Assembly: GCF_022484265.1 (NCBI RefSeq)
Contig: NZ_JAKVLR010000001.1
Location: 1,054,001-1,118,000 of the forward strand
Reading direction: 5' to 3'
Origin: Companilactobacillus sp.
GTDB lineage: Bacteria; Bacillota; Bacilli; Lactobacillales; Lactobacillaceae
Length of the DNA stretch: 64,000 nucleotides
A program made the translations under genes and the position numbers. The notes under the pieces were generated by a model. The model was not told where the DNA came from. It worked only from the letters and a program-made list of their open reading frames with translations, and did not search any database. Positions 1 through 8,817 of the stretch are shown here, in pieces (the stretch's first letter is position 1; each line of letters starts with the position of its first letter).

Positions 1-277
1 GATCAGTTGTAGCTACCGTATTAGCAGCAGTTGTAGCAGTATTATTCACACTAGTTTGTTCGTTAATCGGTAAAGCATTATAAACCGGTTGTGTTGAAGT
101 GGTTTGACCAGTTGCAGTTGCCGACGCATCATTCGTATCAGCAGTCACAGCGGTGACTTGAGCTTGACCATCATCAGCACTCGTAGTATCTGCCTTAACA
201 TTATCGGCCAAAGTTAATGACCCCAGCACTAACCCAGCAATAAAGAGACTCGAAAGTTTACCCTTAGATATTTTCAT
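1..277 (-). CDS. secreted or surface protein, N-terminal part (cut by window edge)
   Basis: The reading frame starts at the ATG at 277, preceded by GGGGAGAAT, and stays open to the window edge. It begins MKISKGKLSSLFIAGLVLGS, a signal peptide with a basic start and a hydrophobic core, probably cleaved near VKA-DT. What follows is a low-complexity stretch rich in Thr, Ala, Ser and Asn, typical of a spacer in an exported or wall-associated lactobacillar protein. The functional domain lies outside the window, so the role is unknown. Confidence 0.75.
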   Translation of the reverse strand, partial: MKISKGKLSSLFIAGLVLGSLTLADNVKADTTSADDGQAQVTAVTADTNDASATATGQTTSTQPVYNALPINEQTSVNNTATTAANTVATTD

Positions 278-376
278 AGATAGATTCTCCCCTAAATAAA
301 ACGATTTTATAATTCAAATTATATTATTAGGGATATGATAAGTAAACTTGAATTTAAGTTTCAAAATTTTGAGTAA

Positions 377-410
377 AAAAATAGTCATCCATCATGGATG
401 ACTATTTTTA
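377..410 (-). terminator. terminator after tRNA-Arg
   Basis: A perfect 14-bp inverted repeat (377-390 with 396-409) is flanked by A and T runs. It lies just downstream of the minus-strand tRNA-Arg and can work in either direction. Confidence 0.85.
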
Positions 411-484
411 TGATCCCTCCCGGAATCGAACCGGGGACCTACTGCTTAGGAGGCAGTTGCTCTATCCAACTGGGCCAAGGGACC
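411..484 (-). tRNA. tRNA-Arg (anticodon CCT)
   Basis: A full cloverleaf is readable on the minus strand. Acceptor GGTCCCT pairs with AGGGATC, the discriminator is A, and the anticodon loop CTCCTAA gives CCT, which reads AGG. The T-loop TTCGATT is standard. CCA is not encoded. Confidence 0.95.
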
Positions 485-520
485 AAAAAGGCAACACTAA
501 TATCGTGCCACCAATTATTT

Positions 521-1741
521 TTATTGTAAAGGCTTTTTAGGACGGTGCTTACCTTTGTTCTTTTGATCACGCAAACGTTTCTTGTGCTTAGGTTTGGGCA
601 TCGTCTTCGCCATTTGTTTCTTATGCTTGTGGTAAGTATCTTTAGCTGAAAATGTACCATCGTGATTTAAGAAGACCTTCTTGATCTCCAAATCATTAAA
701 TGTCTGCAAGTTTCTGAAATCGTGACTATTACCAAATGTCACTACATCCCCAGACTTGCCCATTCGGCCGGTTCTACCAGCACGATGCAAATACTCGCTG
801 TTATCACGCGGAATCATGTAATTGATAATAGTAGAAACATTATCAATATCCATTCCACGAGCAGCCACATCAGTGGTTAACAACAAAGTGACCTTGCCGC
901 TCTTGAACAGTTGCAATGCAGTCTTTCTTTGTTGCGACGACATTTTACTATCGAGCACAACGAAATTAGTCTTGGCATATTCCAAGTCAGAGCTGACCTT
1001 GTGCAGCGAACGCGAATTGTTGAAAAAGACAATTCCAAGAAACTTCTTATTGTGGGCCATTTCTCGGATCAAAGTATTTTTCATGCCGTCGCTACCGGTA
1101 TTAATGAAGTAATGCTTGATACCTTCCGTATATGAACGGTCGTAACGTTGGTCGATAGTTAAGAAATCTTGACCAAACCACTTATGCATATCTTTAAAAA
1201 TTTCATTCCCAGTAGCTGAGAAGAAGGTCAACTGCACGTCTGCTGGCATCAGGTCGATCGTTTCTCTGACTGATTCCAGCTTATTTTCGTTCAGCATCTC
1301 ATCAGCTTCGTCAACGATAACTGTCTGTAAATTGCCTAGCTTGACCTTGCGGCTGTCAGTCAATTCCTTTAAACGACCTAACGTAGCAACCAAAATTTCT
1401 GGCTTCTCTTTTAATTTTTTCAATTGACGTTGTGGATTTGCCCCACCAGTCACAGCTTGAACTGAGCAACCAACTAGTTTAGCCAATGGTTGAATGACAG
1501 TTCTTACTTGAATAGCAAGTTCTTGAGATGGTTCCAAAATTAGTACTTGCAAGCCATCGCCAGGGACTAACGTTTCCAGCATTGGCATCGTAAAGCCAAG
1601 CGTCTTACCTGAACCCGTTGGTGCCATAGCAATCAAGTCCTTACCTTCTTTAAAAGGCAAATAGACTGATTCTTGAATTTTCGTCATCTTTTCAAAATGA
1701 TTCTCGGCAAAATAATCTTTATATAATGTAGGTATGTCCAA
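521..1741 (-). CDS. DEAD-box ATP-dependent RNA helicase (YfmL/CshB-like)
   Basis: RNA helicase of 406 residues from a TTG start at 1741. AAGGAAA lies just upstream and the TTG comes one base after the stop of the preceding oxidoreductase gene, so translation is probably coupled; a longer frame from 1792 would overlap that gene by 50 bases without a ribosome site. Visible motifs are APTGSGKT (about 40-47), a PSQELA variant of motif Ia, TLGR, DEAD (144-147), SAT (175-177) and HRAGRTGR (319-326). The tail after residue 370 is rich in Lys and Arg, as in helicases acting on rRNA. A role in ribosome assembly is inferred from resemblance to Bacillus YfmL, and the exact paralog is not certain. Confidence 0.9.
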   Translation of the reverse strand: MDIPTLYKDYFAENHFEKMTKIQESVYLPFKEGKDLIAMAPTGSGKTLGFTMPMLETLVPGDGLQVLILEPSQELAIQVRTVIQPLAKLVGCSVQAVTGGANPQRQLKKLKEKPEILVATLGRLKELTDSRKVKLGNLQTVIVDEADEMLNENKLESVRETIDLMPADVQLTFFSATGNEIFKDMHKWFGQDFLTIDQRYDRSYTEGIKHYFINTGSDGMKNTLIREMAHNKKFLGIVFFNNSRSLHKVSSDLEYAKTNFVVLDSKMSSQQRKTALQLFKSGKVTLLLTTDVAARGMDIDNVSTIINYMIPRDNSEYLHRAGRTGRMGKSGDVVTFGNSHDFRNLQTFNDLEIKKVFLNHDGTFSAKDTYHKHKKQMAKTMPKPKHKKRLRDQKNKGKHRPKKPLQ

Positions 1742-1742
1742 T

Positions 1743-2741
1743 TTAATTTTCCTTATCTGCTTCAAACACGATTCCGGCTGAAGCTCTAGCATGTTCTAGA
1801 ATGCGATTTACTATTCTAGCATATCTTGACAGTTGAGCATACTTCTCTTGGTCATTTTCATTGATGATTCTTGCAAATTCAACTGCTTCAGAATCCATCG
1901 GATTATCGCTTTTTTCAGCGGGAATTGGCGACAGACGCTTCTTTTCATCGCTCTGTTGCAACTTGGTGATATCTCCAGCACTATCCATCAATAAAGTCTT
2001 CTTGCCAAAATAAATTTCTGATGGCATGAAGGAATTCTTAGTCTTACCGACAATGATATTAACGTCGAAATCATCGTATTTGAGCGTCAAACTACCGCTG
2101 CCGTCAACGCCTGATGACAAGATCTCTGCATCATATGTAACCTGGTTGGGTTCACCGAACAAGACCACTGCATCATAAACACAGTAAACGCCAAGGTCAT
2201 AAAGTGCTCCACCTGAAAAAGTTGTCGTGAAGACATTTGGATTTTGTGCGTCTAAATAAGCATCATATTTACTTGAATATTTCATATATGAAAGTGTGGC
2301 ACCACTTAAAGCAGCTTTGTTTTGTTCAAGATACCACTGAACCTTCTTGAAAATCGGTTCATGAATGTGTCTAGCCGCTTCGATCAAGAAAACGCCCTTT
2401 TCTTTAGCAATTTGTTGCAAAGTTGCTAATTCATGGACATTTGATGTACTTGGCTTTTCAACGATAACTTGTTTGCCATTTTCGATGGCTTGTTTAGCTT
2501 GTGAATAATGCAAGCTATTAGGCGATGCAATGTATACAGCATCGAATTTATCGCTACTGAAAAATTTATCTAAGTCCGTCGTCAAATAAACGTCGTCGCC
2601 GGAAAATTTATCTGCGAATGTCTTAGCCTTAGCCTCGGTCCGTGAATAAACTTCCGTTAACTTAAATGATTTTGTTTCCTCAGCTGCTTCAACAAATTGC
2701 TGAGAGATCCAACCTGTTCCGATAATTCCTAGTTTTAACAT
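1743..2741 (-). CDS. Gfo/Idh/MocA-family NAD(P)-dependent oxidoreductase
   Basis: Cytoplasmic dehydrogenase of 332 residues. The ATG at 2741 follows GAGGTGA with good spacing; an in-frame start at 2777 lacks one. The N-terminal Rossmann fold shows LGIIGTGWISQQF (about 4-16), and the family motif VIVEKPSTS has the Glu-Lys-Pro at 95-97. The C-terminal half fits the usual alpha/beta substrate domain. Members act on sugars, inositols or related compounds; the substrate here cannot be read from sequence. It shares a transcript with the downstream helicase. Confidence 0.88.
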   Translation of the reverse strand: MLKLGIIGTGWISQQFVEAAEETKSFKLTEVYSRTEAKAKTFADKFSGDDVYLTTDLDKFFSSDKFDAVYIASPNSLHYSQAKQAIENGKQVIVEKPSTSNVHELATLQQIAKEKGVFLIEAARHIHEPIFKKVQWYLEQNKAALSGATLSYMKYSSKYDAYLDAQNPNVFTTTFSGGALYDLGVYCVYDAVVLFGEPNQVTYDAEILSSGVDGSGSLTLKYDDFDVNIIVGKTKNSFMPSEIYFGKKTLLMDSAGDITKLQQSDEKKRLSPIPAEKSDNPMDSEAVEFARIINENDQEKYAQLSRYARIVNRILEHARASAGIVFEADKEN

Positions 2742-2859
2742 AAAAATCACCTCGTAATTCAATTCTACTGATTTCAAACTTCAATTGCCACAAAAAACCT
2801 TACCCACGAAATAAAAACTGTTATATTATTTTAATATACTTTAGGGGGAGGATTTGCAT

Positions 2860-4200
2860 ATGAAAGAAGAATCAGTTGATTCTGATTTAAAAAGAGAGCT
2901 CGGATTTTTCCCCGCTTTATCGACCGTCATGGGCTTAGTTATCGGTGGAGGCGTCTTTTTCAAGATTTCAAGCGTCACCGCGGCTACAGGTTCCGCCAGT
3001 TTGACGATCTTAGTTTGGCTATTGGCCGGATTCATTACCATTAACGCTGGTCTAACAATCGCTGAATTAGCAACTGCTTTGCCAGTTGCCGGAGGAATTT
3101 ATAAATATATCGAATATATTTATGGAAAGGTTCCCGCATTTTTATTAGCTTGGGCTCAGTCAGTCATTTATTACCCAGCTGCTATCGCAGCATTGTCGAT
3201 CGTCTTTGCGACCCAAGTCATCAACTTGACCAACATCCCTGATGCAACGAGGATTCCAATCGCTATCGCGGTTGCCGTATTTTTATTCCTATCTAACTTA
3301 TTAGGAGCCAAGGCTGGTGGACGAATCCAGTCAGTAGCTTTCGTCGCAAAATTGATTCCGATCGTGCTGATCATCGCCGTAGGATTATTCACGCCATCGA
3401 ACAATCCAGTTTCATTTTTTCCAGTAACCGCTGGATCTCATCCTAACTTCTGGACTTCTCTAGGGACTGGGTATGTTGCCACGATGTTTGCCTTCGACGG
3501 CTGGATGAACGTCGGAAACATGGCTGGTGAAATGAAGCATCCGGAAAAAGATTTATCGCGTTCGATCATTATCGGATTGCTTTTGATCACATTAGTCTAT
3601 GTTTCGATCAGTTTTGTTTTTGTCAAAGAGTTGCCATTCCACATCATTCCGGGAAACGAAAATGCCGCTTCAGAAGCTGCAATCAAAATTTTTGGAAATA
3701 TCGGTGGAAAAATCGTCACTATCGGTATCTTAATTTCCGTTTTCGGATCTATCAACGGTTATACAATGACCGGAACTCGTGTCAGCTATGCATTAGGTAA
3801 AGACGACGATATCGTGTTTGCAAACTTCTTTGCCAAGTTGACCAAGAATACCCGTGTTCCTATGAATGCAGGTATCGTCCAAACTGTTATCGCAATTATT
3901 ATGATTTTCCTAGGTACCTTCGATTATTTAACTGATATGTTGGTATTCGTAATGTGGATCTTCTCGATCATGATGTTCGTCGGCGTCTTTATTTTGAGAC
4001 GCAAAGAGCCAGATTTGAAACGTCCATACAAGGTCAGTTTTTATCCAATACCGCCGATCATTGCAATCATTGGCGGTGGCTACATCGTGTTCTCAACTAT
4101 CGCGCTCCAACCAGTCCTAGCTTTCTTAGGAATCTTTATTACGATCGTTGGTCTGCCGCTTTACTATATTCATGCATTTAATAAAAATAAAAATAAGTAA
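2860..4200 (+). CDS. APC-superfamily amino acid permease (SteT/LAT-like)
   Basis: Membrane transporter of 446 residues with about 12 hydrophobic segments. The ATG at 2860 has GGGGGAGG eight bases upstream; the TTG two codons earlier is too close to it. The first membrane segment carries a Gly-rich break, VIGGGVFFK (27-35), equivalent to the GSGIF substrate-binding break of the APC family. Overall order and the GEMKHPEKD loop match the LAT/SteT type of amino acid exchangers or uniporters. Substrate unknown. It is monocistronic with its own terminator. Confidence 0.88.
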   Translation: MKEESVDSDLKRELGFFPALSTVMGLVIGGGVFFKISSVTAATGSASLTILVWLLAGFITINAGLTIAELATALPVAGGIYKYIEYIYGKVPAFLLAWAQSVIYYPAAIAALSIVFATQVINLTNIPDATRIPIAIAVAVFLFLSNLLGAKAGGRIQSVAFVAKLIPIVLIIAVGLFTPSNNPVSFFPVTAGSHPNFWTSLGTGYVATMFAFDGWMNVGNMAGEMKHPEKDLSRSIIIGLLLITLVYVSISFVFVKELPFHIIPGNENAASEAAIKIFGNIGGKIVTIGILISVFGSINGYTMTGTRVSYALGKDDDIVFANFFAKLTKNTRVPMNAGIVQTVIAIIMIFLGTFDYLTDMLVFVMWIFSIMMFVGVFILRRKEPDLKRPYKVSFYPIPPIIAIIGGGYIVFSTIALQPVLAFLGIFITIVGLPLYYIHAFNKNKNK

Positions 4201-4226
4201 CCTACTATGGTTGCTTATTTTTTTTA
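4195..4226 (+). terminator. terminator after the APC permease
   Basis: An 8-bp stem (4195-4202 with 4209-4216, one G-T pair) overlaps the stop codon and is followed by a T run. Confidence 0.8.
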
Positions 4227-4278
4227 AGCTATAATCAAAGTGAAATTAATAGTATGCAAAATTTTGGAGGTGAAACTT

Positions 4279-5616
4279 TTGGAAGAAAAATTCACACGTC
4301 CTTGGGAAAGAAAACTAGTTCAATTAAATCTTTGCGTGCAAAAATTATTTATTTACCGTGTGATTCAAAGAACCGTCCTAACCATTTTCCCATTTGTCTT
4401 AATTGGAAGTTTCGCCAAGACCATACAAATCGTCTTTTTAGGCAAAGATGGTTTATTTTCTGATTTGACGGACTTTATGAGCGACAGCGTATTTTACCAA
4501 CTTGATGGAATAATTTCTGCAATTGCCAATTTGACCATTGGCTGGGTCTCGGTGATTGCAGTTTTTGTTGCCGCAAAATATTCTGCTAAGCATTACAACC
4601 GTGACGACCAACTTGCTGGCATTACTGGTAGCTTAGCTTTATTGATCATTGCCTATTCTTATTCTAGAAAGCAACCCTTCGCATTCCACAGTGCTGTTTT
4701 AGGGATCAGAGGATTATTGTTTGCAATTCTTTTAGGTATCTTAGTTGGATACATTTTCAAGATTACTAGTAAGCCAAAGGAAAAATCTAGATTTGCTGCT
4801 ATGTCTAGCAGCGTCCTGAATCGGACCTTTATTTCGATCAAATCGATTTTTTCAATAATCATCTTGGCTGCTTTAGTCAGCGACTTGGTCAACGTAACTT
4901 TCTATTCTAATTTGCCAGACACTATCGTAACCGCTTTGACTAGCACCAATGCCAGTTCTAATCCTGTACTCAGTTTGCTTCGTACCTTTGGACTAGGCGC
5001 TTACACCATTATTATGTCGTTTCTCGGCTGGTCAGGACCTTATTCTTCAATCGGAACGACTTACGCTGATACTAATTCAGTCACTAATTTAAATTACGCA
5101 TTGACCCATCACACTGCTTGGGGTGCTCCCGACTTATTCAACAGCAACGCTTTGTATCACACCTTCGCAGCATACGGCGGAACTGGCGCAACGCTGGCTT
5201 TGATTATTGCTATTTTATGGGTATCAAAAGATAATGACTTCTTGACAGTTTCCAGATGGTCGCTAGTGCCTAGCATCTTCAATATCAACAGCGCGTTGAT
5301 GTCAGGTATACCTGTATTTTTCAATGTTATCTTCTTTATTCCATTTTTAGTAGCACCACTAGTCAACATGGCCATTGCTGCAATTGCTCTACAGCTCCAT
5401 CTCATGCCACCTGCCGTCTATTCAGTACCAGCTGGAACACCTGGACCACTGATTGCCTTCTTAGGTACCAACGGTAGCTGGCAAGCGCTGATATTTACCG
5501 TGATTACCTTATTTATTTCTGTACTAATTTATATTCCTTTTGTCAAAATTGCCGAACAAGTTAAAGTGATCGACAACTTGGCTGACGACGAAGGAGGCGT
5601 TGATAATGAAAAATAA
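4279..5616 (+). CDS. PTS sugar transporter EIIC component, cellobiose/lactose type, orphan
   Basis: Membrane protein of 445 residues resembling the EIIC channel of the lactose/cellobiose (CelB) family, with about ten hydrophobic segments. The start is the TTG at 4279, eight bases after GGAGG; a longer frame from 4240 lacks a site. No EIIA or EIIB domain is fused or encoded nearby, so it must borrow partners or work without the PTS. The gene overlaps the start of the DUF915 hydrolase by 11 bases, suggesting co-translation. The family call is fairly secure, transport function less so. Confidence 0.8.
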   Translation: MEEKFTRPWERKLVQLNLCVQKLFIYRVIQRTVLTIFPFVLIGSFAKTIQIVFLGKDGLFSDLTDFMSDSVFYQLDGIISAIANLTIGWVSVIAVFVAAKYSAKHYNRDDQLAGITGSLALLIIAYSYSRKQPFAFHSAVLGIRGLLFAILLGILVGYIFKITSKPKEKSRFAAMSSSVLNRTFISIKSIFSIIILAALVSDLVNVTFYSNLPDTIVTALTSTNASSNPVLSLLRTFGLGAYTIIMSFLGWSGPYSSIGTTYADTNSVTNLNYALTHHTAWGAPDLFNSNALYHTFAAYGGTGATLALIIAILWVSKDNDFLTVSRWSLVPSIFNINSALMSGIPVFFNVIFFIPFLVAPLVNMAIAAIALQLHLMPPAVYSVPAGTPGPLIAFLGTNGSWQALIFTVITLFISVLIYIPFVKIAEQVKVIDNLADDEGGVDNEK

Positions 5617-6508
5617 CTTTTTAAGAAAACCTGCATCCAAAAAAGGTATGCACGCAATCGTCTTTTTATTATTAGTTATGATTCTAATTGGCATACCTTC
5701 TTATTTCTGGACGAAAGATAACGTTTCGACATTAGCTGGACGTTACAATTCGCCCCTTTCACCAATCATTATGATTCCAGGTTCCAGCGCCCAAGCCAAT
5801 AGGTTCGAGGACCTAGTTAACACGATTAATAAAAAATACGATGAACACCATAGTATGCTTGAGTTGACCGTCCACACAGATGACACCATCACTTACAAGG
5901 GCTCAATCAAGAACAATGACCCACGTCCATTTATCGTGGTGGGATTTGAGAACAACAAAGACGGCTACAGCAACATCAAGCAACAGGCACGATGGATGTC
6001 GATTGCCTTTGATGCCTTAAAAGACAGATATAAGTTCAATAACTTTGATGCCTTTGGTCACTCAAACGGTGGGTTAATTTGGACCTATTACTTTGAACAT
6101 TATTTCGATGACGACACAATCAACGTCCACAGAATGATGACCGTGGGATCTCCTTATAACTTCGAAGAAAAGAACCAATCAAAGCGGACGCAAATGCTAG
6201 ATGATTTCATCAAAAGCAAGAATAAGTTGCCAAAAGACTTAACTTACTATTCAATCGCCGGTACCAAAGTTTACACCGATGACGGAATCGTCCCAATCGG
6301 TAGTGTAGAATCCGGCAAGTACATCTTTGAGGGCAACATTAAGCATTACACCCTGATCACCTTAACCGGAAGCAATGCCGAACATTCGGATATGCTAACA
6401 AATCCACAATTCATCTCGCTGTTCCATCAATACATCATAAATGACAGAACAAATGCTCCAACAACAACGAAATCCAGAAAAATAGATTCGCAGCAAACCA
6501 ACAAATAA
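5606..6508 (+). CDS. membrane-anchored alpha/beta hydrolase, DUF915 family
   Basis: Predicted extracellular serine hydrolase of 300 residues with an N-terminal membrane anchor (about 16-35). ATG at 5606 has GGAGG eight bases upstream. The nucleophile elbow GHSNGG lies at 151-156 with Ser153; IPGSSA (57-62) can form the oxyanion site. Asp in the DDGIVP segment and His in the AEHSD segment are candidates for the other catalytic residues. The DUF915 group is common in lactobacilli and Listeria and its natural substrates are unknown. Coupling to an orphan EIIC suggests the two act on the same compound, an inference. Confidence 0.85.
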   Translation: MKNNFLRKPASKKGMHAIVFLLLVMILIGIPSYFWTKDNVSTLAGRYNSPLSPIIMIPGSSAQANRFEDLVNTINKKYDEHHSMLELTVHTDDTITYKGSIKNNDPRPFIVVGFENNKDGYSNIKQQARWMSIAFDALKDRYKFNNFDAFGHSNGGLIWTYYFEHYFDDDTINVHRMMTVGSPYNFEEKNQSKRTQMLDDFIKSKNKLPKDLTYYSIAGTKVYTDDGIVPIGSVESGKYIFEGNIKHYTLITLTGSNAEHSDMLTNPQFISLFHQYIINDRTNAPTTTKSRKIDSQQTNK

Positions 6509-6516
6509 TAAATGAA

Positions 6517-6556
6517 AAATAGCACCTAATAGGCAAAGTTAGGTGCCATTTTTTTG
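6517..6556 (+). terminator. terminator after the EIIC/DUF915 operon
   Basis: A 9-bp stem (6521-6529 with 6539-6547) is followed by a T run. Confidence 0.85.
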
Positions 6557-6635
6557 AACAATCATTAAATTTTAAGGAATTAGGTTGATCAAATTAAAGT
6601 TTATTTATCTGTGTCTCATGCCCTCACCAACACAT

Positions 6636-6700
6636 GCTTAGAGAACTTGAACTAACGTTATTTAGATCGAAGATGAAGGAACTTCGGCTTAAAAAATCCA
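6636..6700 (+). repeat. solo head of the structured repeat family
   Basis: The stretch GCTTAGAGAACTTGAACTAA and the TTTAGA that follows match the head of the full repeat starting 100 bases further on. After the head only a small CGAAG/CTTCGG hairpin follows, so this looks like a decayed or partial copy. Confidence 0.55.
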
Positions 6701-6740
6701 AGTAATGGAAAATATACATGGCATTCCATCTTTCAATCAT

Positions 6741-6942
6741 ACTTAGAGAACTCAAACTAATGCTGTTTAGACGGAGAACGAAAATCGCGTGGGGACCAAA
6801 TGCTGAAATCATCCTTAGCAATTTATTGCTTAGGATGAGGCCAAGCTTTAAGACAAGCCGTCACGCAGTGGCACTTGGCTTAAAGTTGTGCCCAGCATGT
6901 CACGGATCCCCGGAAGCGATTTTCGTTCGGAGTCGGGTACCA
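6741..6942 (+). repeat. structured repeat, copy A (divergent)
   Basis: About 200 bases with the head CTTAGAGAACTCAAACTAA and TTTAGACGGAG. An outer stem pairs 6770-6788 with 6916-6934. Inside, arm 1 is 6810-6837 (CATCCTTAGCAA pairing with TTGCTTAGGATG) and arm 2 is 6846-6885. The closing pair ATGCTG/CAGCAT replaces the AGTAG/CTACG core of other copies. Most diverged member of the family also present near 20.3, 20.7, 42.8-44.7 and 45.0 kb. Confidence 0.7.
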
Positions 6943-7077
6943 ACGTATTATTAAAATCAAAGACTTTTTATTAGGAAAAATCCTCATGACAGTTGTTAAG
7001 AAAACATTTATCGTTTATGCTTAATTAAAACATTTCTAAGAAATATTTTTTTAGCACAAAGAGGAAGAAGGATTACC

Positions 7078-7344
7078 ATGAAAGCAATTTTGACAGTTGT
7101 CGGTCGTGACAAAACCGGAATCGTTGCTGCAGTAGCCAATAAACTAGCAGAACTAAACGTCAACATCATCGACATCTCACAAACATTAATGCAAGGAAAC
7201 TTCACCATGATGATGATGGTATCGATCGATGAATCAACCAAATTTGATACCGTCAAAAACTCACTCTCACAATTAGGCCAAGAATCAAACTTAGACATCA
7301 GAATCCAGCGCCAAGAAATTTTCGACGCTACGCAAAAACTATAG
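7078..7344 (+). CDS. ACT-domain protein, UPF0237 family
   Basis: An 88-residue cytoplasmic protein made of a single ACT domain. It opens with MKAILTVVGRDKTGIVAAV, the conserved first strand and ligand loop of the GcvR-like ACT group, and continues with an ISQTLMQGNF segment. ACT domains usually bind amino acids, so a sensing role is likely but unproven. The ATG follows AGGAAGAAGG. It lies nine bases upstream of the UPF0210 gene; this pair is kept together in many Firmicutes, which suggests joint function. Confidence 0.9.
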   Translation: MKAILTVVGRDKTGIVAAVANKLAELNVNIIDISQTLMQGNFTMMMMVSIDESTKFDTVKNSLSQLGQESNLDIRIQRQEIFDATQKL

Positions 7345-7353
7345 GAGGTCGCA

Positions 7354-8697
7354 ATGGAAACTCATTCTATTTTAGAAACGATTCAAATGATCTCCGAGGA
7401 AAAATTGGATATCAGAACCATTACCATGGGTATTTCACTGATCGACTGTATCGATTCTGATGGTGAAAAAGCCCGTCAAAAAATTTACAAAAAACTAACT
7501 ACCAAAGCCAAGGATTTAGTCAAAGTAGCTGAACAAATCGAATCTGAATACGGAATTCCCATCGTCAACAAACGTATTTCCGTAACGCCAATTTCAATCG
7601 TGGCTGCCGCATCAAACGATAAAGACTACGTTGCTTTTGCCAAGACGATGGACCAAGCTGCCAGTGACTTAGGAGTTGATTTAATTGGCGGGTTTACTGC
7701 CCTAGTTCCAAAGGGATATCAAACCGGTGATGGAAAATTGATTCAATCGATTCCTCAAGCACTGAGTGAAACTAGTCGCGTTTGTGGTTCCGTCAATGTT
7801 GGTTCCACTCGTTCAGGTATCAACTTAGATGCAGTTAAACAAATGGGACAAGTCGTAAAAGATCTCGCGGCTGTTGACCCAGTTAACTGCATGAGCTTAG
7901 TGATTTTTGCCAATGCAGTTGAAGATAATCCTTTTATGGCAGGTGCCTTTCATGGTGTCGGCGAAGCTGATTGTGTTATCAACGTTGGTATTTCTGGACC
8001 AGGCGTTGTCAAACGTGCTTTGGAACAAGTCAAAGGTCAACCAATCGACATTGTTTCAGAAACTATCAAGAAAACAGCCTTTAAAGTTACTAGAATGGGC
8101 CAATTCGTTGGAAATATCGCTTCTAAGGCCTTAAACGTTCCATTTGGTATCGTTGACCTATCGCTTGCTCCAACGCCTAATGAGGGCGATTCTGTAGCAG
8201 AAATCCTTGAAGAGATCGGTCTAGAAAGTGTCGGTGCACCCGGAACTACTGCCGCACTTGCCTTACTAAACGATGCTGTTAAAAAAGGTGGCGTTATGGC
8301 CTGTGAACATGTCGGTGGACTTTCAGGTGCCTTTATTCCAGTTTCAGAAGATGCTGAAATGATCCGTGCCGTTAACGCTGGTAACCTCAACATTGAAAAA
8401 CTCGAAGCCATGACTGCTGTTTGTTCAGTTGGTCTAGACATGATTGCCATTCCTGGTGACACCACAGCTGAAACGATCAGTGGAATGATTGCTGATGAAG
8501 CAGCTATCGGTGTGATCAACAACAAGACCACAGCCGTTAGAATCATCCCTGCTACTGGTAAAAAAGTCGGAGACACAGTTGAGTTTGGCGGATTGTTTGG
8601 TCAAGCACCCGTAATGCCAGTAAATACCAACAGTCCCGCAGACTTTATCCACCGTGGTGGACACATCCCATCACCAATCCATTCATTTAAAAATTAA
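7354..8697 (+). CDS. UPF0210 (DUF711) family protein
   Basis: Cytoplasmic protein of 447 residues matching the full length of the DUF711/UPF0210 family, which is structurally related to the pyruvate formate-lyase fold but lacks a known reaction. Gly-rich stretches such as GAFHGVGEADCVINVG and the C-terminal FGGLFGQAPVMPVN region are family hallmarks. The start ATG follows AGGAGGTCGC. It forms an operon with the upstream ACT-domain gene, a likely regulatory partner. No metabolic genes nearby point to a substrate. Confidence 0.9.
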   Translation: METHSILETIQMISEEKLDIRTITMGISLIDCIDSDGEKARQKIYKKLTTKAKDLVKVAEQIESEYGIPIVNKRISVTPISIVAAASNDKDYVAFAKTMDQAASDLGVDLIGGFTALVPKGYQTGDGKLIQSIPQALSETSRVCGSVNVGSTRSGINLDAVKQMGQVVKDLAAVDPVNCMSLVIFANAVEDNPFMAGAFHGVGEADCVINVGISGPGVVKRALEQVKGQPIDIVSETIKKTAFKVTRMGQFVGNIASKALNVPFGIVDLSLAPTPNEGDSVAEILEEIGLESVGAPGTTAALALLNDAVKKGGVMACEHVGGLSGAFIPVSEDAEMIRAVNAGNLNIEKLEAMTAVCSVGLDMIAIPGDTTAETISGMIADEAAIGVINNKTTAVRIIPATGKKVGDTVEFGGLFGQAPVMPVNTNSPADFIHRGGHIPSPIHSFKN

Positions 8698-8723
8698 AAG
8701 TAATTAATTACCTGTTAAATACC

Positions 8724-8763
8724 TAGTTTGATTTCTTTTCATGAAGAATCAAGCTATTTTTTT
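8724..8763 (+). terminator. terminator after the UPF0210 gene
   Basis: A stem pairs TAGTTTGATTTCTT with AAGAATCAAGCTA, allowing one bulge, and a T run follows. Confidence 0.75.
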
Positions 8764-8764
8764 G

Positions 8765-8800
8765 GAAAAAAAAACTAGTTCAGATTTAACTGAACTAGTT
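8765..8800 (-). terminator. second minus-strand terminator, downstream of the putative ncRNA
   Basis: An 11-bp stem (8773-8783 with 8790-8800) sits next to an A run on the plus strand, so it acts as a terminator for minus-strand transcripts arriving from the rlmD side. Confidence 0.65.
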
Positions 8801-8817
8801 ATGAAATTAAATTTTAG

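Noticed and set aside
6718..6954. 78-residue frame across repeat copy A
   Set aside because: Covers the hairpin arms, has no ribosome site and no protein-like composition.
8037..8576. 179-residue minus-strand frame within the UPF0210 gene
   Set aside because: It is a shadow of the strongly supported plus-strand gene.
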